NCBI RefSeq assembly: GCF_000516985.1
Contig: NW_006917093.1
Span: 4,241,739 to 4,298,795 of the forward strand
Length of the DNA stretch: 57,057 nucleotides
Origin: Pestalotiopsis fici W106-1
Taxonomy: Eukaryota; Ascomycota; Sordariomycetes; Amphisphaeriales; Sporocadaceae
Direction: 5' to 3'
Shown here: positions 21,293-30,143 of the stretch, piece by piece
Layout of the letters: each line of letters begins with the position of its first letter
Position numbering within the stretch: position 1 is the first letter of the stretch
Made by a program: the position numbers and the translations under genes
Notes under the pieces: generated by a model
Database searches by the model: none
The model's input: the letters and a program-made list of their open reading frames with translations, nothing else
What the model was told of the DNA's origin: nothing

Positions 21293-22473
21293 CTATTGAA
21301 TTTCTCCATCGTCGCTCGTCGATCTCCAGGAGCTGGCTTGTCCCACCGACTGGCAATCGTGATCGCTTTTCCACTCTTCAGAAAATAGTTGGTATGCATG
21401 CATGTATACATCGTGTGGTGCATGGCTCCAAATGCGGACTCCTTGGGAATCTCCTGCCACGCCATAGAATAAATTGTCCATGGGCCCTCCCGAGTCGGCT
21501 GAGAGATGTGACCCCAGTTCGCCCGGGAGGGGCAAAACCCCGATAAGCCTCTGCCGGACCGAGGGCCATGGTGGGAATTCAATGACCAGAGAGGAAGAAG
21601 GGCCCGTCTTTGTGGTCAATTCCACAGGTGGGAGGCTGAGGCCCGAGACATCAGGAATGTTGGCGGTCTCGCCAAAGGACGATGGGGCGCGAAGATGCCA
21701 CACGGGACCCTCGCAGTTCAACTTTGTCGCGAGTTGAACGAACGCCTGAAGCACCTTGAGCTCGGGCATAGTAATCGGGTAAGATTCTGGAAATGCGTAC
21801 GATGGCGCAGCTTCCTCACCTGCACGGGCCCGGGACGAGTACTCGTCCATGTATGGACACGACATGTCCATGTAAAGGTTCGGATCGATATTATAAGACT
21901 GGGTTGCCACCCCCGTGACATTGGGCAGATATGCGCCGGAACTATATGGCATATTCGTCTCTGAGGCAGGTTCCTCGCCTGGTGCGAGTAGAAAGTCTGA
22001 GCTTGCCGGGCTTAATGAATAGGTGCTCCACTCTGGAGGCATATCAAACTCTGCCATTGAGGGTTCTCCATACTGCGACGGCGCTTGCGATGACGAGGCG
22101 TCGTAGCTACCTGCTCTTGTTGCGACGATATGAGGCGAGGCCGCCTGTGTCGGGTCTTGAACAGCTCCCTCGAAGCCAACGCTTTCTTCACGAGATGAGT
22201 CATCGTTTCCCGCAGCAGGGTCCAGTTTCTTTTGTCGTTTTCTTTGTCCTGATCAATCATCAGCCAATGATCTCCAGCGACTTGCTGGTGAGGAGGTTTC
22301 AAGTGCCTACTGTAGCGACGTTGTGCCAATACGTTCAATATCCTCTTTCTTTCCGAAGCATCCTCATTGATATCGGGCACCTCTAGAACGGGCGGTGGCT
22401 TATGCACTCGCTGCCGGGGCTTTGGCTGCTTTGATGAGCGGGATGTTGCGTTGTGTTCATCGGTCTTCGGCAT
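21293..22473 (-). CDS. bZIP-like transcription factor with DUF3425-like C-terminus
   Basis: Exons 22473-22311 and 22248-21293, joined by a 62-nt intron inside the basic region; 372 aa. Splicing creates ERKRILNVLAQRRYRQRKR, with the bZIP signature NxxAQxxYRxR near residues 46-60. The stretch that should form the leucine zipper is instead polar and Gly/Asp/Ser-rich, with no heptad leucines. The second half contains EFPPWPSVRQRLIGVLPLP, typical of the DUF3425-like segment carried by many fungal bZIP-related regulators. Expected to be a nuclear DNA-binding regulator; dimerisation without a zipper is doubtful. It is isolated, with about 1.8 kb to the Hrq1 gene upstream of it. Targets are unknown. 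Confidence 0.82.
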
Positions 22474-23765
22474 GTTTGTAAGAGCTCTTTCGGAGCACTC
22501 TCCAGAGTAGCTAGCGGTGGGTGTGGTATCTCAATGCGCCTTTCAGTCCTTGTGTGGATAGTCAAGCAAAGTCAGCAAGTCAGCAAGTGGTCGGATTATG
22601 ATCTGACAGGCAAGCACACATGTGTGTCTCAGAAGCGAAGAATAACGGCTTGACATGATTAGCCACATGCCGGCAGACTATATACTGGCTAGCATCGAGG
22701 TGGTGACGCCCCGTGCTTGCCAACCGTAATTACGCAGAACGCTTCAGAAGGAATCGCACAAAATAGTCCGTAATCCCGTCCGTCGGGGAAGCGCGGGCAT
22801 ACGGGGATAACCAATCCTATACGTTAATTGTAATTACTAAAGGACTAGTAACTACGTTCTATTGGTACCGGTATCTAAATGTGTTTCTATGTTAAAACTA
22901 TGTTGGCTCTTGAAAATTCCGCCATTTACCATAGTGCGGCAAAGCCAGCCCTACGTATGCATAGATACCCTGGCTCTATTCTCAACCACGTTGTGGCAAG
23001 GGTGGTTTGGCGGTTTTGGTAGGACATTGAGGGGGTAATGTGGCCGTTTCTCCAAGCCATGTGCTAGCAGTGCTCCCGTTTTGCTGTGAATGCAGGAACT
23101 TTTGGGCCCTGGAGTCAAGGGACTCGAGGGCAGGACATTACAGTCAAGCATAACGGAATCCAAAAAGGGAAATCAATCTCTGGAGTACACAGTGCGAGCA
23201 CTGTCCCAAAGTAGCGGGATTTCATCAGATCATATTGTCCACATTCTCTGCAAGCGAATATGCATGGCAGATGTAACAGACTGGGGCACAGAGACATGTC
23301 CCCTAGCACCCAGCGCAGTCTGGACTGGTCACTGAAGAGACTGGCGACTGGATAAAGCAGGCAAGGTCGGGTTGGTAGGCTATCGCGGGCCGGAAGTGGC
23401 TCCGTACACAGACCAGTAGAATTAATCAAAAATAGAATAGGGGCTCCATTACAGACAATGCTATAGTTGATGTGATTGGTAAAGAGACAATGGGACATGC
23501 ATGGTATATTCGCTAGCACACCACTACTGCGAAATCGCACAGCAAAGTCCGTTAGTCATTCTGCACGTTTACTGTTGGTTCTTCTTTTTCGAGACCATTA
23601 TACTAATTCAAACAACTGCCAGACCCGCCCCCCCGGAAATCTTCAAGCTCTGAATGGCCAGATTATGTGCCTCTCCACCCCGGCAACAACCCTGGAACCT
23701 TTTTGGAGCTTGTTGTTGTTGCAGGTTTCCAGAACTTGATGCCATTTGGAAACTCGCCGGGTAGG

Positions 23766-23988
23766 TACCCAGAGGGATGGAGAGCGCCCTGGAGGCTGTT
23801 CGTTCATTGGACCTGAGCCAAAAGGTCGCCTAGATACCACATACCCAGAGGGAGGGAGAGCGCCCTGGCGGCTGTTTGTTGATTGGACATGAGCCAAAAG
23901 GTCGCCTCGGTCGCCTAGATACCCAGAGGGATGGAGAGCGCCCTGGCGGCGCTGTTCGTTGATTGGACCTGCGCCAAAGGGTCATCTC
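23766..23988. repeat. minisatellite, three ~77-bp copies with CCAAT boxes
   Basis: Copies begin with TACCCAGAGGG at 23766, 23842 and 23920 (periods 76 and 78). They share GGAGAGCGCCCTGG, then TTGGAC, GCCAAA and GGTC blocks. Each copy contains ATTGGAC, an inverted CCAAT box. The copies differ at several bases and by a small GGTCGCCTC insertion in copy 2. The array ends about 300 bp before the Hrq1 start codon. Confidence 0.88.
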
Positions 23989-24246
23989 ATCACGTGAAGA
24001 CGCGCGCCAGCCTGGTCCCAGGTGCCGCCCCCACCCCACCCAAAGCCGCTCCGTCGCGAAATAGATGGACCGCCGGACTCTCCATTGTTGGCTGTCCCGT
24101 CGAATCATTGACGTCAACCCAAATCTCCGTCCTGGCCTTGGCTCTGTCTGGGTCAGGTTCTCGAGGCAGCAACGCTCTAACTGCCGAGAGCCAGTCTGCA
24201 GTCAGTCGCTGCTCTATTGGCGACTGATCAACAGAACCGCAATCAA

Positions 24247-24282
24247 ATGCTAATCAACAACAACAACAACAACAACAAGTGA
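24247..24282 (+). other. poly-Asn uORF in the Hrq1 leader
   Basis: An ATG at 24247 opens an 11-codon frame made of Met-Leu-Ile, seven Asn codons from the (AAC)n run and Lys, then stops with TGA at 24280-24282, four bases before the Hrq1 ATG. Whether it lies inside the transcript depends on the unknown start site. Confidence 0.5.
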
Positions 24283-24286
24283 AATC

Positions 24287-27200
24287 ATGTCTACGTTGAG
24301 GGCAGCCACCGTCTCAAACAGGATCATCCGACGCAAGCGCAAACGATCCGCAGATGCGTCTCCCCAAACTGAGGACCCTGAACCTGGCGAGGCGGAGCTT
24401 GCCGTATTTCCGTCTTCCGCGGACCCCCGTGGAGCTCCCACCACCAATGCTATTGCTTCTGATGTACCCCGTCGCAAGGGTTCAACCAAGAAGGGCCCCT
24501 CCAGTCCTGCTCAACCCGAGGTTGCTGTTGTTGAGTGTGCCGTCGAGTGGCCGCCGTATTTCAAGGAACTGGACAAGATTCACCGCGCCTTGAACCTGGT
24601 CTTTACCTTTTGTTCAACCCGCAAACATCTCGCCACAACCTTTGACACGATTCGCACTACAGTGGAGTCACATATCAAAAAGGAACTATTGGTTGAAGAT
24701 GTAGCAGCCATTGTGGCTTTACGGCCGGAAGGCATCAACTTTGCATATGTCGATGAGCTCATGCTGCAGACCGATATCAAGGGGGCAGAGAGGGATGCGA
24801 CATTCAAATCCGGCAAGTCTAAAGACATTAGATCCCAAGGTCCCGCCCCGGATGCCTCAGTTGGTGGTCTGACTGGCATGGATGATTTTACCATGCGCCG
24901 GCACCCAGACGAGGACCCCATCGGCGTAAAAGAAGTTCTTTATTTTGAGTTTATCGATGGTGACCTCAAACGCCAAGTCCAACACAAGAAGACTGGTGAA
25001 CCCACCAAGCCAAATAGGCGGCTACGGGATGAGGATCTCAAGATGCCTGTCTTTAGCCAGAAGCAAATGACAACATTGATCGACAAGCGGAACAACAAGT
25101 TTGGCGCCGCTGTCAATTCCTTCTTAAGTAAATGCACTGCCGACAAGCTTGATCCCGAGTTGGTCCTTCGTCAAGAGGCTGAATCCTACATCCCTAGCCC
25201 AACCCAGTCGAAAGAAGTCACACCCAAGCCCGAGGCTAGCACCGTACCCAAATCCATTCCCAAGGAGAGAAAACCCATACCGGAAATCGTTCAAGAGCTC
25301 AAAGAAAGCTCCTGGTATACAGGGCAAATCGTACCTGATGGCCACCGGGTTTTCGAGGCACAGCCTCCAGTCTACGGAGATCTTGATTTTCTCCTCAGTC
25401 AAGACATGGTGAATGCGCTGTACAATGCCAAAGGGATCACCCAGTTTTATGCTCACCAAACAGAGGCCATAAACCAGCTCCGTGCGGGCAGCCACGTAGT
25501 AGTGTCAACGTCTACAAGCTCTGGAAAATCTCTCATCTACCAATTGCCAGTTCTCCATGCCTTGGAGCAGGATCGTCTCACAAGAGCAATGTACATATTC
25601 CCCACCAAGGCTTTGGCACAAGATCAAAAGAGAAGTCTCAAAGATATGCTGTCATACTTGCCTGGCTTGGAGGACATTCTTGTCGAAACATTCGATGGTG
25701 ACACACCAATGCACGACAGAAACATGATTCGAGAAGATGCTCGCATTATTTTCACAAACCCTGATATGCTTCACATTACAATACTACCCCAAGAAGACAA
25801 ATGGCGTACCTTTCTTCAGAATCTGAAATACGTTGTCGTTGACGAGCTTCACTATTATAATGGGCTGATGGGTTCCCACGTTGCTTTCATCATGAGGAGA
25901 CTACGACGTATCTGCTCAGCTGTTGGCAACCGACATGTTCGATTCATTTCTTGCTCAGCGACTGTTGCGAACCCCGAGGCACATTTCAAAACCATATTCG
26001 GCATTGATCAAGTCCACCTAGTCGACTTTGATGGATCGCCCTCTGGACGCAAGGAGTTCCTCTGTTGGAACACCCCATACAAGGATCCTGGCGATCCCTC
26101 TAGCGGTCGTGGTGATGCTTTGGCTGAATGTGCGAGGCTTTTTTGTCAGCTTATCCTCAGAGGCGTTCGTGTCATAGCTTTTTGCAGAGTCAGAAAGCAG
26201 TGTGAAGCATTAGTTGCTGCGGCAAAGTCTGAACTCGAGTCCTTGGGTCGGCCCGAGTCTATGGCTAGAGTACAAGGTTATCGTGGAGGTTACACGGCTC
26301 AAGATCGTCGGCAGATTGAAAGCGAAATGTTTGAGGGAAAGCTCATGGGCATCATCGCCACCACAGCCCTTGAGTTGGGCGTCGATATTGGTACACTTGA
26401 TTGTGTTATCACTTTGGGATTTCCCTACACAATCGCCAATCTGCGACAGCAAAGCGGACGGGCCGGCCGGCGAAACAAGGACTCGTTATCAATCCTCGTT
26501 GGGGATTGCTTTCCCACTGATCAGCATTACATGCAAAACCCGAATGAGCTGTTCACAAAACCAAACTGCGAGTTGCAGGTGGATCTCGAAAATATGCTTG
26601 TCCTCGAAGGGCATGTGCAATGTGCCGCTTACGAGATGCCTATTAGGCCTGCGGAAGACGCCAAATATTTTTCAAAAGACTTGCCCCGGATCGCTGAAGA
26701 GCGATTGATCAAAGACGAACACGGCTTTTATCATTGCCATGACAGATTCCGTCCTGTTCCGTCGAGATTTGTCGCTATACGAGACACGGAAGAAGACCAC
26801 TTTGCAATCGTTGATATTTCAAATGGCAGAAATGTTGTACTTGAAGAGCTTGAGGCATCAAGGGCTTTCTTCACAATCTATGACGGAGCAATATTTTTAC
26901 ATCAGGGCAACTCTTATTTGGTTCGAGATTTCCAGCCTCAGAAGATGATTGCAAAGGTGGAAAAGGTCAAGGTTGAGTGGACGACGCAACAGCGCGATTT
27001 TACCGATATCGACCCTGTGGAGACTGAAGCCATACGTAAAATCCCTGGATCACTGTCTCGAGCATTTCATGGGGCGATACGTATACAGCAGAACGTATAT
27101 GGGTATTTCAAAGTCGACAAAAAAAGACGAATCCTGGATGCCGTGCATGTAGACAACCCCCCAATCATTCGACATAGCAAGGGCATGTGGCTAGATGTCC

Positions 27201-27778
27201 CAAAGAAAGCTCTTGATATCTTGATAGATCGCTGTCTGAACGTGGCGGGTGCTATACATGCTGCGGAACATGCAGTCATGAGTCTCATGCCGAATTTTGT
27301 CATCAGCATGCCAGGAGATGTACGAACGGAATGCAAGGTCGGTATGAAGGAGTTTGCGCAAAAGGAAACGCAGAGAAAGCGACCGGCTCGGCTCACATTT
27401 TACGATGCAAAGGGCGGGGCTGGAGGATCGGGCATCAGCACAAAGGCATTTGAATTTGTCGATTTGCTCTTGGCGCAGGCCTTGAAGCGAGTCGAGTACT
27501 GTCACTGTGAGCAAGGCTGTGTGGAATGCGTCTGCTCAGATCTATGCAAACATGCCAACGAAGTAATGAGCAAAGCCGGAAGCTCGGTGATACTCAAGGC
27601 ACTTCTAAATATGGAGATTGACGTCGATGCGCTCCCCATGGGCCCAGAGGAAGGAAGTCCTGCAGGCATAGAGACCGTCGTACTCGCAAAACCTGTGCCT
27701 TCTCGAGGTCGAATATTTGTTGATAATGTGGAGGTCAAGATTGAGGCGGACGATGCCACAAATGCGACATCAACATAG
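24287..27778 (+). CDS. HRQ1: ATP-dependent 3'-5' DNA helicase Hrq1 (RecQ4-like)
   Basis: An intronless gene of 1163 aa. Hrq1 is a nuclear RecQ4-family helicase acting in crosslink repair and telomere maintenance in yeast. After a basic, disordered N-terminus (1-90), helicase motifs are seen in order: Q-like FYAHQTEAINQLRAG; Walker A STSSGKS ending at 415; the TKALAQDQ motif near 440; DELH at 519-522; SCSATVANP near 555; ALELGVDIG near 695; and QQSGRAGRR ending at 729. The C-terminal DUF1998-type region ends in a Cys cluster (CHCEQGCVECVCSDLC) that probably binds zinc. DELH in the DEAH-box position is usual for this family. A short uORF and a CAA repeat precede the ATG. Length is close to fungal orthologues, and no defect is seen. 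Confidence 0.95.
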   Translation: MSTLRAATVSNRIIRRKRKRSADASPQTEDPEPGEAELAVFPSSADPRGAPTTNAIASDVPRRKGSTKKGPSSPAQPEVAVVECAVEWPPYFKELDKIHRALNLVFTFCSTRKHLATTFDTIRTTVESHIKKELLVEDVAAIVALRPEGINFAYVDELMLQTDIKGAERDATFKSGKSKDIRSQGPAPDASVGGLTGMDDFTMRRHPDEDPIGVKEVLYFEFIDGDLKRQVQHKKTGEPTKPNRRLRDEDLKMPVFSQKQMTTLIDKRNNKFGAAVNSFLSKCTADKLDPELVLRQEAESYIPSPTQSKEVTPKPEASTVPKSIPKERKPIPEIVQELKESSWYTGQIVPDGHRVFEAQPPVYGDLDFLLSQDMVNALYNAKGITQFYAHQTEAINQLRAGSHVVVSTSTSSGKSLIYQLPVLHALEQDRLTRAMYIFPTKALAQDQKRSLKDMLSYLPGLEDILVETFDGDTPMHDRNMIREDARIIFTNPDMLHITILPQEDKWRTFLQNLKYVVVDELHYYNGLMGSHVAFIMRRLRRICSAVGNRHVRFISCSATVANPEAHFKTIFGIDQVHLVDFDGSPSGRKEFLCWNTPYKDPGDPSSGRGDALAECARLFCQLILRGVRVIAFCRVRKQCEALVAAAKSELESLGRPESMARVQGYRGGYTAQDRRQIESEMFEGKLMGIIATTALELGVDIGTLDCVITLGFPYTIANLRQQSGRAGRRNKDSLSILVGDCFPTDQHYMQNPNELFTKPNCELQVDLENMLVLEGHVQCAAYEMPIRPAEDAKYFSKDLPRIAEERLIKDEHGFYHCHDRFRPVPSRFVAIRDTEEDHFAIVDISNGRNVVLEELEASRAFFTIYDGAIFLHQGNSYLVRDFQPQKMIAKVEKVKVEWTTQQRDFTDIDPVETEAIRKIPGSLSRAFHGAIRIQQNVYGYFKVDKKRRILDAVHVDNPPIIRHSKGMWLDVPKKALDILIDRCLNVAGAIHAAEHAVMSLMPNFVISMPGDVRTECKVGMKEFAQKETQRKRPARLTFYDAKGGAGGSGISTKAFEFVDLLLAQALKRVEYCHCEQGCVECVCSDLCKHANEVMSKAGSSVILKALLNMEIDVDALPMGPEEGSPAGIETVVLAKPVPSRGRIFVDNVEVKIEADDATNATST

Positions 27779-30143
27779 TCTACATTTCAAGTGCCGCATT
27801 TGCAATAGGCCAGCATCAGTAGTATAGACTGTTGCAGTCACAAGAGCTGAGGCAATTAGGATTGCATGCATGGGTGTAAATGGAATAGTATGTTCCTTCC
27901 CATCCGTTAATCGTCCAATGATGGTATACGCCTTCGAGCTGGGAAAGACTGTGCCTCAATAGAACAACTCGTGGAAAATGAAAGATTCCAGAATAATGGT
28001 ATTGTTACCCCTTGCATGAAGTTGGATGTTCCTTTCCCAAGCCACGGACCAACAGTGTTGCATTACAGATTACATAATGCATGAAGAAAATGTACCTACG
28101 TACTACTCTGTAGCAACCAAACATACTATACATTACAGCTAGTCAGGACGGATTCGCGGGTTTTCCTGTTCTCCATATGCGATCTTATCGACGATACTGT
28201 GCTATGATGCATTAGCTCCAGTCAATCTAGGTACCACCATTGGCTGATATCCGCTGCAAGAAACTTTTATTCCCTGTTGTCGGTTTTATTTTTCTTTCTT
28301 TTCGAAAATTCCGGAGAACCAACAACATCGCAATGTAAGCCGAGGGAGCTTAACAGGGGCTTGCGCAAGTCGGCGAATGACACGGCGGCCTGTGTGTGCT
28401 TGCTTATATAATGTAATGTTACTCCTCACCTTGCAAGATCTAGGCATTAATTCGCCCGACAACCTGTCAGGCCCCCCCCTGCTATGCTTCCTTTGCGATG
28501 CCTGGTGACTCCCGGTGGGTCCTCCGGAATTTTCGAAAAAATACCGGTAACAGGGGAATACGTGTAAAGAATACCGGTAGGATGTAGTAGTCACGGCAGT
28601 TCGGAAACCATTTTTTGACTTTGCATACCAAGGATCCCACAATAACGCGGACTTCCTCAATGTGGCATATGGACCCCTGATATTTTACCAAAATCATATG
28701 ATATGCATCTGCATGCGTCTAGGATCCCATGGTCGCATTCTACATAGCACAGAATGCATACAGTATGCGCCAACACTAGCCTAGTTTATATTTATATCTT
28801 TGCTTCGGCCGGAACTTTAATCCCCTTCTTGGAAGACGGACCAGGGCCCCCGGTAAACTTACTGGTTACGCAACATGATAAGAATATATTCCCTGTCATA
28901 TACGTTTAGAAACGGCAACAAACAAGTCTGGTTCAGTCTAACTAAAACATGTTGTTGGAATTACATAAAGGCAATGCTTAGATGTGAGATCCTCCGGGAT
29001 TACAGTAAAGATTTCGCTCTGTATCTCCGCAATTAATCATTCTGGAATTACCAGGGGTGCAGCACGAGTGATCTCGAACCGCCAATGTTTTTTACCATCT
29101 TCTTATCGCGCTGTGATTTTATCTCTGTTAGTCTTTTGATGCAAATTTCGGATTCAGAACTCTGTGGAGGAATCGCTTTGTCCAATCAAACTCTTTGTTC
29201 CTACTGCATTAGGCGAAAAAGTACACGGCCGACACAGAGGTACATCGACTGGTTTTCCATGGCATGTCGCACGTAATAGACGCCGTGCTTCCTTTGTACA
29301 TGTTGAAATTCGCCTCAGCGCTTGTTGGCATGGCGGTGCAGTGTGTTGGTTGGGCTCAGACCATGAGCGATCCCAGATTTCAGTGTTGATGGCGAATCCC
29401 CCAAGCTCCCATAAAAAAGAAATGGTCAAAGAACCCGAGGACGTGGTTACTATTTTGATCCGCAAGGGATGTAAAGAAAAGGGCGGAGCCCCAGAAGGCT
29501 GCTATTTTAATCCCTTGACCGACCTTTTCCGCGGCCAGGACTCATGACACAGACAGACAGATTCTCGGGACCGACTAGACTAGAGACGGGAACGCCCGCT
29601 GGAGTCGACGCACGCCAGATTAAGATGCTGACGCTCTTATGATATGATGCAAGCATAACGGTTTATTTTCCTCTTCCCCCGCCACGTCCCTTGGCAAGAC
29701 TTTGCTTCTGGCCTTTTTTTTCGGTGGGGAATAGCACAAGTGCTGCTGTCTGCTTGGCAGGAGTACCAACGTGACGGAAATGTATTTCGGATAGCAACCG
29801 GTAATAATACTAACACATGTGCAAGGGTCCTACGTAGAAATCCTGACAGTATTTGTACACCCGCTTGCCAAACTATTATCATTATCATCATTCGTACAAA
29901 GAGTCGAGTTAAACCGAAAAGAAAAAAACAAAGAAGGGACAAGGAAGCATCGGAGTGAAATATTATGAAGATAGGGACCATGGGGCCGACTCGGAAAATT
30001 GCAATCAAGTTCAGGTGTTCAGTGATTGAATTTATCTATCTAGTTACATCCTCCACCCGAGATACCTGTTTACTACAGAAGGCTCATGAGTTCACACCAA
30101 GTGACGACCAGCATAACAATTGCATAATCCTGGTTCTTACCAA
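27779..30143. other. 2.4-kb intergenic region with a 22-bp inverted repeat pair
   Basis: Lies between the 3' ends of the Hrq1 (+) and kinesin (-) genes. It holds no supported gene. It contains the inverted repeats at 28299-28320 and 28518-28539. Confidence 0.5.
28299..28539. repeat. 241-bp segment bounded by near-perfect 22-bp inverted repeats
   Basis: Left arm 28299-28320 reads TTTTCGAAAATTCCGGAGAACC; the right arm 28518-28539 is its reverse complement except for one base (21 of 22). The shape is that of a MITE or a folding hairpin element. No open frame, internal transposase trace or clear target-site duplication is visible. Confidence 0.6.

Larger units (their letters stand above)
22474..24286. 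other. divergent intergenic region with minisatellite
   Basis: Separates the starts of the bZIP-like gene (-) and the Hrq1 gene (+). It has a three-copy tandem repeat at 23766-23988 and a (CAA)n leader at 24256-24278. Frames up to 141 codons (minus, 23115-23540) start at non-ATG codons and show no motif. Confidence 0.5.

Noticed and set aside
23115..23540. 141-codon minus-strand frame upstream of the minisatellite
   Set aside because: Non-ATG start, no recognisable domain, and the region reads as promoter sequence.
29164..29547. 127-codon plus-strand frame between Hrq1 and the kinesin
   Set aside because: It starts with GTG, lacks motifs and overlaps comparable frames on the other strand.
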